From Pseudoalteromonas denitrificans DSM 6059 (lineage in GTDB: Bacteria > Pseudomonadota > Gammaproteobacteria > Enterobacterales > Alteromonadaceae): a DNA stretch of 37,823 nt. Position numbers and translations under genes: made by a program. Each line of letters opens with the position of its first letter. Position 1 is the stretch's first letter. The notes under the pieces are model-generated. The model was not told the origin of the DNA. It saw nothing but the letters and a program-made list of their open reading frames with translations, and did not search any database. Shown here piece after piece: positions 1-8,396 of the stretch. Location of the stretch: positions 1-37,823 of the forward strand of contig NZ_FOLO01000057.1 in assembly GCF_900112265.1 (NCBI RefSeq), given 5' to 3'.

Positions 1-18
1 ATATATAATTTAACTCTA

Positions 19-1530
19 TTAAGACTCTTGAGTTTGAGTTTCTTCAGCACGGTTTAATAAATATTGCGATAGCATGGCAACAGGACGACCTGTCGCGCCT
101 TTATTTGCACCACTTCGCCAAGCTGTACCAGCGATATCTAAATGTGCCCAATTATATTTTTTAGTAAATTTAGATAAGAAACATGCGGCTGTAATCGTAC
201 CTGCTGCTTTGCCACCTAAATTGGTAAAATCTGCAAATGGACTGGAAAGTTGATCTTGATAATCATCCCATAAAGGTAGTTGCCAAGCTCTGTCGCCACT
301 TTGCTCAGACGCTTTTAAAATATCATGTGCTAACGGATTATGATTCGCTAAAATACCAGTTGCATGATGTCCTAAAGCCACGATAACGGCGCCAGTTAAG
401 GTTGCAACATCTATTACGATTTCAGGTTCAAAACTCTCTACATAAGTTAAAGCATCACATAAAACTAATCGCCCTTCAGCATCGGTATTTAATACTTCAA
501 CAGTTTGTCCTGACATGGTTGTTAAAATGTCACCTGGACGATATGCATTTGAGCCAGGCATATTTTCACATCCGGCTAATACACCAATAACATTAATTGG
601 TAAGTTCATTTGTGCCAGTGTACGCATAGTACCAATAACACCGGCGGCACCACCCATATCATATTTCATTTCATCCATGCCTTCGCCCGGTTTTAATGAA
701 ATACCGCCAGAATCAAAGGTGAGGCCTTTACCTACTAATACAATTGGTGTTTGTTCTTCAGGCGCACCATTATAATGAATGACGGTCATAATGGATTCAT
801 TTTCACTACCACGGCCGACAGCTAAATATGAATTCATTCCTAATTCAGCCATTTCTTTTTCGCCAACTAAATTTACTTTGATTTTATCAAATTCACTTGC
901 AATTTTTTTCGCTTCTTCGCCTAAATATGCTGGATTACAGATGTTTGGAGGCATATTTGCAACGTCTTTACATAATTTCATACCTGCGGCTATAGATAAA
1001 CCGTGATCAATGGCATTTTCACCAATTGTAAGTTCACGTCGAGTGGGTACATTAAATACTATTTTACGTAATGGACGGCGAGTATCGCTTTTTTTACTTT
1101 TTAATTGATCAAAGGTGTAAAGGCTATCTTGAGTTGTTTCAACTGCTTGGCGTACTTTCCAATATGTATCTCTGCCTTTTACATGTTGCTCAGTTAAAAA
1201 ACAGACCGCTTCCATAGAACCCGTTTCGTTCAAAGTACTAATGGTTTTAGAAATTATTTGTTTATATTGTTTATCATCTAATTCACGTTCCTTGCCACAA
1301 CCCACTAATAGTATACGTTCACTTAATACATTGGGGACGTGATGTAGCAATAACATTTGCCCAGGCTTGCCTTCTAAGTCACCACGACGTAATAAATTAG
1401 AGATGTATCCATCACTAATGCGATCTAATTGCTCACCTATTGGTGACAAACGTCTAGGTTCATAAACACCCACAACAATACAAGCACTTCTTTGTTTTTC
1501 CGGGCTTCCGCTTTTTACGCTAAATTCCAT
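19..1530 (-). CDS. pepA: Leucyl aminopeptidase PepA (M17 family)
   Basis: This is a cytosolic M17 zinc/manganese aminopeptidase that removes N-terminal residues, preferably Leu, from peptides. In E. coli the protein also binds DNA as an accessory factor in Xer recombination and carAB regulation. The 503-residue product equals the E. coli length and is near-identical over long stretches. The metal and active-site blocks are visible: VGKGLTFDSGGISLKP and NTDAEGRLVL, which carry the family's Lys, Asp, Glu and Arg residues. The ATG at 1530 is preceded on the minus strand by an AGGTG-type ribosome site and matches the E. coli N-terminus (MEFSVKSGSPEKQ). The gene is divergent from lptF, the usual gammaproteobacterial arrangement. 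The 18 bases beyond its stop show no terminator. Confidence 0.98.
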   Translation of the reverse strand: MEFSVKSGSPEKQRSACIVVGVYEPRRLSPIGEQLDRISDGYISNLLRRGDLEGKPGQMLLLHHVPNVLSERILLVGCGKERELDDKQYKQIISKTISTLNETGSMEAVCFLTEQHVKGRDTYWKVRQAVETTQDSLYTFDQLKSKKSDTRRPLRKIVFNVPTRRELTIGENAIDHGLSIAAGMKLCKDVANMPPNICNPAYLGEEAKKIASEFDKIKVNLVGEKEMAELGMNSYLAVGRGSENESIMTVIHYNGAPEEQTPIVLVGKGLTFDSGGISLKPGEGMDEMKYDMGGAAGVIGTMRTLAQMNLPINVIGVLAGCENMPGSNAYRPGDILTTMSGQTVEVLNTDAEGRLVLCDALTYVESFEPEIVIDVATLTGAVIVALGHHATGILANHNPLAHDILKASEQSGDRAWQLPLWDDYQDQLSSPFADFTNLGGKAAGTITAACFLSKFTKKYNWAHLDIAGTAWRSGANKGATGRPVAMLSQYLLNRAEETQTQES

Positions 1531-1604
1531 AGCGACACCTGCCTTTTATCTGCTTACTATTGTCGCTGTTAATAACTTTTTGTGTATCTTCAGCGCCAAT
1601 GTCA

Positions 1605-1610
1605 TATAAT
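1605..1610 (+). promoter_or_regulatory. Possible -10 element for lptFG
   Basis: TATAAT is a perfect -10 hexamer on the plus strand about 75 bases before the lptF start. The best -35 upstream is the poor TTGTGT at 1580-1585, with a 19-base spacer. This is a weak call based on the -10 alone, in the divergent pepA-lptF intergenic region where promoters for both directions must lie. Confidence 0.3.
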
Positions 1611-1685
1611 TAAGTTCTAAAAATAACAAGTTTACTTGAAATTTCACACTATTCCAGTGAAAAGACATGTTTATAGGGGCGCAGA

Positions 1686-2816
1686 TTGCTAATTTTTCGT
1701 TATTTGACTGCTGAGGTATTTAAATCTCAAATGGCGGTCTTCTTTACTTTAATGACTATTTTTGTCAGTGAAAAATTTGTTCGCATTTTAAGTTCGGCAT
1801 CAGAAGGGGGGATCCCTGGTAAATTAGTGATGTCATTTCTTGCACTTAAGTTGCCTCAGCTCGCTTCCCTTATTTTACCGCTCAGTGTTTTTCTTGGTAT
1901 TATTTTAGCGTATAGCCGTATCTATGCTGACAGTGAAATGACTGTTTTTAGAGCATGTGGTGTTAGTGAGTGGTATGTAACGCGAGTAACTTTAGTGTCT
2001 AGTTTTGTGATGGCTATATTTGCAGGTGTTTTAACTTTATATTTAGCACCATGGGCGAGTGAGCAAGAATATCAATTGAAAGAAAAAGCTGAAGCTGATG
2101 CAGGGTTATCTTCTCTTAGAGCTGGGCGCTTTCAACAAACTGAAAATGGTAAAGCGGTTGTATTTATTCATGATATAAACCAAGGTGGCGCAGAGCTGAA
2201 GAGAGTTTTTGTAGCTCAACTTCCTGAGTTATCACAAGAGCAAGTTTTAAAGTCTGAAAATAAAAAATCGCAAATAGTATATGCGCAAAAAGGCACGGTC
2301 GTTGAAAATATATCTGGCGAACAGAAGCTGATTTTAACAGATGGTAAAAGATATGAAGTTCAAAATAAGAGTAAAGAATTAACGTATACAGAATTTGATG
2401 GATATGAAGTTCAAATTCAAGAGCAAGCAATTGAACATAAAAGACGCAAATTAAAAGCTGTTTCGAGCCATGAACTTGCTGTTATGGATAATAATGAGTC
2501 TAGGGCTGAGTTTCAGTGGCGTATTGCAATTCCATTATCAATTCCTATTTTAACATTATTGGCGGTACCTTTAAGTGTCGTTAACCCTCGACAAGGTAAG
2601 TTTGCAAAATTAGTACCTGCTCTTGGTTTGTATTTAGGCTATTTTATTTTACTTAATGCCGCAAAGTTTGCACTTGCTGATGGTAAAATTCCACAATCAT
2701 TGGGCCTATGGTGGATTCATTTATCAGCTTTATTTATAGGCACATTATTTATTTTAAAAGGTAGGCCTATTGGCTCCTATGTTTCTGCAAAGTTATTTAA
2801 AAGACAGAGAAATTAA
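1686..2816 (+). CDS. lptF: LPS export permease LptF
   Basis: LptF is one of the two inner-membrane permease subunits of the LptB2FGC ABC transporter, which extracts lipopolysaccharide from the inner membrane and pushes it onto the Lpt bridge. The 376-residue protein has the YjgP/YjgQ layout: about three N-terminal membrane helices, a periplasmic beta-jellyroll domain (roughly residues 120-270), and three C-terminal helices. The conserved VVPLSVVNPRQGK-like block (here AVPLSVVNPRQGK) starts the second helix set. Translation probably starts at TTG 1686, because the sequence reads LIFRYLTAEVFKSQ from there, aligning with the E. coli N-terminus, and AGGGG at 1675-1679 is well placed. It is followed after 80 bases by lptG in the same direction. 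Confidence 0.96.
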   Translation: MLIFRYLTAEVFKSQMAVFFTLMTIFVSEKFVRILSSASEGGIPGKLVMSFLALKLPQLASLILPLSVFLGIILAYSRIYADSEMTVFRACGVSEWYVTRVTLVSSFVMAIFAGVLTLYLAPWASEQEYQLKEKAEADAGLSSLRAGRFQQTENGKAVVFIHDINQGGAELKRVFVAQLPELSQEQVLKSENKKSQIVYAQKGTVVENISGEQKLILTDGKRYEVQNKSKELTYTEFDGYEVQIQEQAIEHKRRKLKAVSSHELAVMDNNESRAEFQWRIAIPLSIPILTLLAVPLSVVNPRQGKFAKLVPALGLYLGYFILLNAAKFALADGKIPQSLGLWWIHLSALFIGTLFILKGRPIGSYVSAKLFKRQRN

Positions 2817-2896
2817 TTTTGTTTTTAACACGATTAAAATACGTATTAAATGACGAATTTATTTATTTTTAAGCATTTTTTAAAAGGCAAGAAGAG

Positions 2897-3964
2897 TTGA
2901 AAACACTTGATTGGTATTTAGGCCGTAGCATTATACAAACAACCGGTTTTGCTTTGATGGTTTTAGTTGGACTAAATACGTTACTTAAATTTATTGATCA
3001 ATTAAGATCTGTTGGTCGTGGTAGCTATGATTTAGCAACCGCAGGTCTTTATACTTTATATAGCATACCTGGTGATTTAGTTGTGTTTTTTCCAATGGCG
3101 GCTTTGATTGGTGGTTTAACGGGTTTAGGCGCATTAGCTTCAAATAGTGAACTTGTTGTGATGCAATCGGCTGGAATGTCGCGTTTGCAAATTATTTTAT
3201 CTGTAATGAAAACTGCATTGTTTTTAGCTTTATGCATGATGGCATTGGGTGAATGGGGAGTGCCAGAAGCACAAAAAACGGCCAAGGAATTAAGGGTTTC
3301 TGCAATATCAGGTGGTAGTGTTTTTAATGCAAAAAAAGGTATTTGGGCTAAAGATGGCGATGTTTTTATTAACATTGAAAACTTAGATTCATCAGGGCGC
3401 TTAGATGGTTTAAATATGTATAATTTTGATAAAAACACGTTGGAATTAAAACAAATCACGCAAGCTAAGTTTGCTACCTTTCATGCTCAAGGTTGGATGC
3501 TCAATGATATTAATCGCATTAATATTAGTAAAGACAAGGTAATATCTGAGGTTTTAGAGCAGGAGTTATATCGCTCAGACTTAACACCAGAAAAATTAGG
3601 TGTTGTTTCCGTAAAACCTGAGTCCCTAGCATTTTCTGGTCTTTGGTCTTATTTGAAATATTTAGAACAGAACGACCAAGATACCAGCCATTATGAACTC
3701 GCGCTTTGGAGAAAAATAATGCAACCTGTGTCTATTGCTGTAATGTTACTTGTGGCATTGTCATTTATTTTTGGCCCACTGCGTACAGTAACTATGGGCG
3801 CTAGGATCATCATGGGAGTTGTTACTGGCATAGTCTTTAATTTAACTGATAAAATATTTGGCCCAATTGTACTTGTATATGAAATCCCACCAGTAATAGG
3901 TGCAGTTGTACCTAGTCTGTTATTTATTGCTTTTGCTACTTATTTATTAAATAAAAGAACTTAA
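2897..3964 (+). CDS. lptG: LPS export permease LptG
   Basis: LptG is the partner permease of LptF in the LptB2FGC lipopolysaccharide extractor. The 355 residues show six predicted membrane helices in two groups of three around a periplasmic domain. The N-terminus MKTLDWYLGRSII and the segment FFPMAALIGGLTGLGALASNSELVVM are typical of the family, and the C-terminal half has FGPLRTVTMGARI. The start is TTG at 2897, as in the preceding lptF, with AAGG at 2884-2887 as ribosome site. The stop codon lies inside a 12-bp hairpin that probably ends transcription from the opposing barA gene. Confidence 0.96.
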   Translation: MKTLDWYLGRSIIQTTGFALMVLVGLNTLLKFIDQLRSVGRGSYDLATAGLYTLYSIPGDLVVFFPMAALIGGLTGLGALASNSELVVMQSAGMSRLQIILSVMKTALFLALCMMALGEWGVPEAQKTAKELRVSAISGGSVFNAKKGIWAKDGDVFINIENLDSSGRLDGLNMYNFDKNTLELKQITQAKFATFHAQGWMLNDINRINISKDKVISEVLEQELYRSDLTPEKLGVVSVKPESLAFSGLWSYLKYLEQNDQDTSHYELALWRKIMQPVSIAVMLLVALSFIFGPLRTVTMGARIIMGVVTGIVFNLTDKIFGPIVLVYEIPPVIGAVVPSLLFIAFATYLLNKRT

Positions 3965-3985
3965 ATCTGCGATGCAGATTTAAGT
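3959..3985 (-). terminator. Hairpin between convergent lptG and barA
   Basis: A perfect 12-bp stem, ACTTAAATCTGC / GCAGATTTAAGT, closes a three-base loop (GAT). Read on the minus strand the hairpin is followed by a T-rich run (TCTTTTATTTA), so it suits an intrinsic terminator for barA. On the plus strand no T-run follows, so any effect on lptG would be through the hairpin alone. It overlaps the lptG stop codon at 3962-3964. Confidence 0.65.
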
Positions 3986-4074
3986 AAAGTCTCAGCATGA
4001 TATAAGAAAAAAATAAGAGATTTTGAAATATTTTAACTCAGTTTATTAAAGAGTAATCGAATATTTATTCTGAT

Positions 4075-6861
4075 TTAAGCTTCTGTTACATTGGCATCCG
4101 ATAAAAGATTAATTAATTCATCTTGAAATTCAAAAAGTTCAGGTTCTATATCTTGAATCTTTGCTCCTTTTTTAAGTGATATTTCTAATGTTTCTGCCAG
4201 TTGTTTTAATTTAGGCACACCAGTGTAACAACATGCCCCATGAAACTTATGAATAACTTGCAGAATGTCTTCTCGCTTTTTATCTATATATGCTTGTTCT
4301 AATTTTTTTTGTGTTTCAGGAATGCTCGTCATTAGCATATGTAACATTTCATGGGCGAGCGCACTTTTTCCACCTGCACGTTCAAGAGCGAGTGGCCAGT
4401 CAATAACATGGCTTTGAAAAGGAGCTTCAGAAGAGTTTATCTGTTGCTTAGGTTTTTTACTTTTTGAAGTGCTTGGTTTATTTGAGGGTGTATTATGTTC
4501 GCCATATTCATGAATAGCCTGTCGTAACATATCTTCATCTAATGGTTTAGTTAAATAGCCTCTGAAACCCGTTTTTAACAAATGTTCTTTTTCACTGACT
4601 AATGCGTGTGCTGTAACCGCTATAATAGGTGTATCTTCGTTTAAGGATGAGTCTAAAATCATTTTACATGCTGTAATTCCATCCATTATTGGCATTTGAA
4701 TGTCTAAAAATATTAAATCGTATTTACGACTTTTTGCCAGGCTAAGTGCCTGAGCGCCATTGTGGGCTGTATCTAACGTTTCTATTTGCTCGTTTAACAA
4801 AGTACAAATAAGTTTAAGGTTTGCAGCATTATCATCAACAACTAAAGCCTTTAAAGGTAAAATTTGTTCTTTTGGAGTTGGGGTATGAATTGTCGGGTGA
4901 TCTAAACGATAAGGGGCAGCTAATGTTTCACACAACTTTTTATGATTTACAGGTTTACTTAAGCAGGCATCGGCACCAATAGTCACCAGTGCTTCTCGCA
5001 TATTATGAGAAACAGTATTTACCATTAAATATAAATAATCGGTATGCTCTCGTGTCATACTCACTAAGGTTCGAATATCTTTGATAGTATCTGGTGAGGC
5101 ACTATGACCTATAATTGATATATCAAAATTAAACTCTTGTTTTAATGCACTTTCTAATTCATTAATCGTTCTACATGCTTCAACTTGGACGTGCCAACTT
5201 TTTAATATTGATAATGTCGCATCAAAAGAATGTTCATGAGATTCATAATATAAAACACGTTTTTGTTTTAAACTTTCGATTGGCAGTATTTCTATGTAAT
5301 TATGCTCTGGTAACTCAAATAGGGCATTAAAAGTAAAGCAACTTCCTTTCCCTAACGCTGAATTTAATGAAATACCACCATTCATAGCTTCTACTAAGTG
5401 TTTGGTTATTATCAAACCTAAACCTGTGCCACCAAACTTTCGGGTGATACTTGAATCAGCTTGGCCAAATGCCATAAATAATGAGTCTTGTTTGTCTGAA
5501 CTGATGCCATGGCCTGTATCTTTGACTGAAACAAGTAATGACGTATGTTTAATGTCAAAAATGCGACATTCTATATCGATTGTAACACTACCTGTTTCAG
5601 TAAATTTTATCGCATTACTGATTAAATTAATTAATATTTGTTTAAATCTAGTCGGATCTCCAATTAAATTTTCAGGTACTGTATTTTGAATGTAAATAGA
5701 TAACTCTAAAGATTTTTCATGTGCGCTTGGTGCAAGTAAAGTTAATACTTCATTTACTGTATCTCTGAGTTGAAAGTGTATTTTTTCAAGCTCCATTGCA
5801 CCAGCTTCAAGTTTTGAAAAATCGAGAATATCGCTAATAATGCTTAATAAGCTATTAGCTGATAATTCGATAGTATCTAAATAGTCGATTTGATTTTTAT
5901 TCAAAGGCGTTTTATATAATTGTCTTGTAAAACCTATGACACCATTTAATGGTGTTCTGAGCTCGTGGCTCATTTTTGCTAAAAAATCAGATTTTACTCT
6001 GTTAGCATCTTGCGCTTCTTGTTTAGCAATATTTAATTGAATATTTTGCGTTTCGTATTGCTCTAGAGTTTCTCTGTAGTCACTAATTGCTTGGTCGATA
6101 TGTTTTTGCATTTCATCTTTTTGTACTATCATATTTCGCGATATATCATTCAAACCATGTCGGATCAGCTCAAATTCACCGCTCATAGGTTGCTCTATCG
6201 CAATATCCTGTTTTCCTTCTTTTAGCTGGTCTATTGCAAAAACTATTTTTCCTAATGGTTTCGCCAAAAATTGACTTAATTTAAAAGCAGAAATTAAAGC
6301 AAATAATAAGGTCAGTAAAATAACAAAAATGCTTAAAATGATAGATTTTTGTTTTTCCATAATTGCTTGATCTTTATTAATTTGTACAGCAATAAAACCG
6401 ATGATAGGCAAAGCTTCTGTTAGGGTTAAGCTATTAAATGGTGCTGAATGATCAAATATAGGCGTATGGAATACGATATAAGTATCGTAAAATGTTGTGG
6501 AAGTATTTTTATGATACTCAGTTTTTTTATTTTGTTTTAGTTGTGAAAAGTGCCGGTGAAAGTTACTTGTTACAATTAATTTATTTTCATCATCAAAAAT
6601 AGCAATACTTTTAATTAAAGGTGAATGTTTATTGTGGCTATGACTAATTAAACGGTTGAGGGTCTTTTTATCTTTATTAATTAATGCATTTTCGGCTGCA
6701 ATAGCTAAAGGTTCAGCTATATTTGTGCCCTGATCAATTAAAAAATCATTTAATTCTAAATAGCGATTTATAGTAAAATAAGAACCAAGTATTAACCCTA
6801 TGATCATTGCGGGTACTAAAGTGAGTAATAAAACCCATTCTCTTAAACCTAATTTAGTCAT
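4075..6861 (-). CDS. barA: Hybrid sensor histidine kinase BarA
   Basis: BarA is the membrane sensor of the BarA-UvrY (GacS-GacA) two-component system, which controls the Csr small RNAs and carbon-flow and virulence switches. The order is: membrane helix (about 8-30), periplasmic sensor, second helix (about 175-195), HAMP, coiled coil, HisKA with the phosphorylated His at about residue 299 (KMSHELRTPLNG), HATPase (GGTGLGL), a degenerate receiver, a true receiver with Asp at about 720 (FLDIQMPIMDG), and an Hpt domain with His at about 874 (HKFHGACC). I chose ATG 6861 because MTKLGLREWVLLLTLVP aligns with the E. coli N-terminus. The frame stays open to another ATG at 6930 (951 residues), and neither start has a clear ribosome site. 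Confidence 0.95.
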   Translation of the reverse strand: MTKLGLREWVLLLTLVPAMIIGLILGSYFTINRYLELNDFLIDQGTNIAEPLAIAAENALINKDKKTLNRLISHSHNKHSPLIKSIAIFDDENKLIVTSNFHRHFSQLKQNKKTEYHKNTSTTFYDTYIVFHTPIFDHSAPFNSLTLTEALPIIGFIAVQINKDQAIMEKQKSIILSIFVILLTLLFALISAFKLSQFLAKPLGKIVFAIDQLKEGKQDIAIEQPMSGEFELIRHGLNDISRNMIVQKDEMQKHIDQAISDYRETLEQYETQNIQLNIAKQEAQDANRVKSDFLAKMSHELRTPLNGVIGFTRQLYKTPLNKNQIDYLDTIELSANSLLSIISDILDFSKLEAGAMELEKIHFQLRDTVNEVLTLLAPSAHEKSLELSIYIQNTVPENLIGDPTRFKQILINLISNAIKFTETGSVTIDIECRIFDIKHTSLLVSVKDTGHGISSDKQDSLFMAFGQADSSITRKFGGTGLGLIITKHLVEAMNGGISLNSALGKGSCFTFNALFELPEHNYIEILPIESLKQKRVLYYESHEHSFDATLSILKSWHVQVEACRTINELESALKQEFNFDISIIGHSASPDTIKDIRTLVSMTREHTDYLYLMVNTVSHNMREALVTIGADACLSKPVNHKKLCETLAAPYRLDHPTIHTPTPKEQILPLKALVVDDNAANLKLICTLLNEQIETLDTAHNGAQALSLAKSRKYDLIFLDIQMPIMDGITACKMILDSSLNEDTPIIAVTAHALVSEKEHLLKTGFRGYLTKPLDEDMLRQAIHEYGEHNTPSNKPSTSKSKKPKQQINSSEAPFQSHVIDWPLALERAGGKSALAHEMLHMLMTSIPETQKKLEQAYIDKKREDILQVIHKFHGACCYTGVPKLKQLAETLEISLKKGAKIQDIEPELFEFQDELINLLSDANVTEA

Positions 6862-6929
6862 AAATATGATTTTTTTATTTATTAATTTAATCGTATAAGA
6901 GTAAAGCTTAACTTTTGCTTTATCAATCA

Positions 6930-6960
6930 TTGCACTTTAATTATTGAATTTAAAGTGCAA
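6930..6960. repeat. Inverted repeat between barA and rlmD
   Basis: Two 11-base arms, TTGCACTTTAA (6930-6940) and TTAAAGTGCAA (6950-6960), are perfect inverted copies separated by nine bases. They sit in the divergent barA-rlmD control region, upstream of the preferred starts of both genes. The shape and place suit an operator for a dimeric regulator or a hairpin in the rlmD leader; the factor is unknown. No T-run follows, so it does not look like a terminator. Confidence 0.55.
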
Positions 6961-6994
6961 TTTAGTCACCAATATACAAAACCAAGGCAGTACA

Positions 6995-8383
6995 ATGGCA
7001 CAATTTTTTAAGCCTCAAAAAAAGAGCGTTGCAAAAGAGAAGAAGCAACTCAAAATTGACTCTTTGAATCATGATGGTATTGGCGTATCAAGAGATAATA
7101 ATAAGGTGTGTTTTGTTGAAGGAGCTTTACCGGGTGAAATAGTATTGGCACAACCGATACAAGCAAAAGCTAAATTTGAACGTTTGACTGTGCAAAAAAT
7201 AATAGAATCAAATATATATAGAGTAAAGCCCTTCTGTGAACATTATCAATTATGTGGTGGTTGTCAATTACAACATTTAGCACCAGAACAGCAAATGATA
7301 GAAAAGCAAAAAGCGGTATCATCTTTATTTGATAAGTTTTTAGGTACTTCAAACTCTAGCACATTACATGATTTAAATTGGCAACCTGCAATAGAGAGTG
7401 CTCCACTAGCTTATCGTCGTACTGCGCGTATTGCTGTTTTTTATGATAAAAGAAAAAATGAACTTTTATTAGGTTATCGACAAAAAGGCTCAAAAAAAAT
7501 AATCAATATTAAAAATTGCTTGGTTTTAGAATCCTGTTTTAGTGATATTTTTAGTGTATTTAGTCCACTTCTAGCAAAATTAAAAGCAGCTCAATCGATT
7601 ACACATTTACAATTATATAAAACAGAAAATCAGGCTTTGATAGTGATCCGTCATATTAAAGCGCTAAATGAAAAAGATATTAAATCAATTGTAGCCGCTA
7701 CAGAGCCATATAAATGGCAATTGGTTTTTGAAGGTGAAACAGGGCAATATCAATTTTATAATAAAAACCCAGATGAGCAGGTAGAAATAAATAAGAATAA
7801 AACACATTTATTACATTATTATTTAGATGAATTCGATCTGAAATTAAACTTTTCTCTTGATAACTTTATTCAAGTTAATCATAAAGTTAATAGGTTGATG
7901 TTAAAACAAGCAATTGATTGGCTAAATTTAAACAGAAATGAAAAAATACTGGACTTATTTTGTGGTATTGGTAATTTTAGTTTGCCTATGGCAAAAATTG
8001 CAAACAAGGTTGTCGGAATTGAAGGTGTTGCATCATCGGTCGAAATGGCAAAGTTTAATGCTTTGGATAATAAAGTAACCAATACAGAGTTTTATTGCCA
8101 AGATTTAAATGAACCTATGGTTAAGGCAAAGTGGTTTAAACAAGAATATGATGTATTGTTACTGGATCCTTCCCGTGCAGGTGCGTTTGATATTTTATCG
8201 CAACTGAAATTAAAACGTTTTTCTCGAATATTATATGTATCTTGTGATCCTGTTACTTTAGCGCGAGACAGTAAATTAATCATTGATGCGGGATTTAAAA
8301 TAGATAAAGTTAGTTTAATGAATATGTTCCCGCATACGGGTCATGTTGAAACTATGGCACTGTTTATACCTAGTAGAAGTTAA
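6995..8383 (+). CDS. rlmD: 23S rRNA m5U1939 methyltransferase RlmD
   Basis: RlmD (RumA) uses S-adenosylmethionine to make 5-methyluridine at position 1939 of 23S rRNA. The 462 residues carry an N-terminal TRAM-like domain, the iron-sulfur cluster cysteines (CEHYQLCGGCQ, then a fourth in the NCLVLESC segment), the SAM-binding motif LDLFCGIGNFSLP, and the catalytic cysteine in YVSCDPVTLARD. The start at ATG 6995 gives MAQFF, matching the E. coli MAQFY start, and AAGG at 6984-6987 is well spaced. An in-frame upstream start at 6944 lies within the inverted repeat and is less likely. relA follows after 13 bases and is probably co-transcribed. Confidence 0.96.
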   Translation: MAQFFKPQKKSVAKEKKQLKIDSLNHDGIGVSRDNNKVCFVEGALPGEIVLAQPIQAKAKFERLTVQKIIESNIYRVKPFCEHYQLCGGCQLQHLAPEQQMIEKQKAVSSLFDKFLGTSNSSTLHDLNWQPAIESAPLAYRRTARIAVFYDKRKNELLLGYRQKGSKKIINIKNCLVLESCFSDIFSVFSPLLAKLKAAQSITHLQLYKTENQALIVIRHIKALNEKDIKSIVAATEPYKWQLVFEGETGQYQFYNKNPDEQVEINKNKTHLLHYYLDEFDLKLNFSLDNFIQVNHKVNRLMLKQAIDWLNLNRNEKILDLFCGIGNFSLPMAKIANKVVGIEGVASSVEMAKFNALDNKVTNTEFYCQDLNEPMVKAKWFKQEYDVLLLDPSRAGAFDILSQLKLKRFSRILYVSCDPVTLARDSKLIIDAGFKIDKVSLMNMFPHTGHVETMALFIPSRS

Positions 8384-8396
8384 AAGGAAGTATTTT

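Noticed and set aside
402..1006. Plus-strand ORFs of 62-86 residues opposite pepA
   Set aside because: They are antisense to a highly conserved gene, lack ribosome sites and resemble no family.
3049..3459. 136-residue minus-strand ORF inside lptG
   Set aside because: It is a shadow frame of a conserved membrane protein gene, with no ribosome site or known relative.
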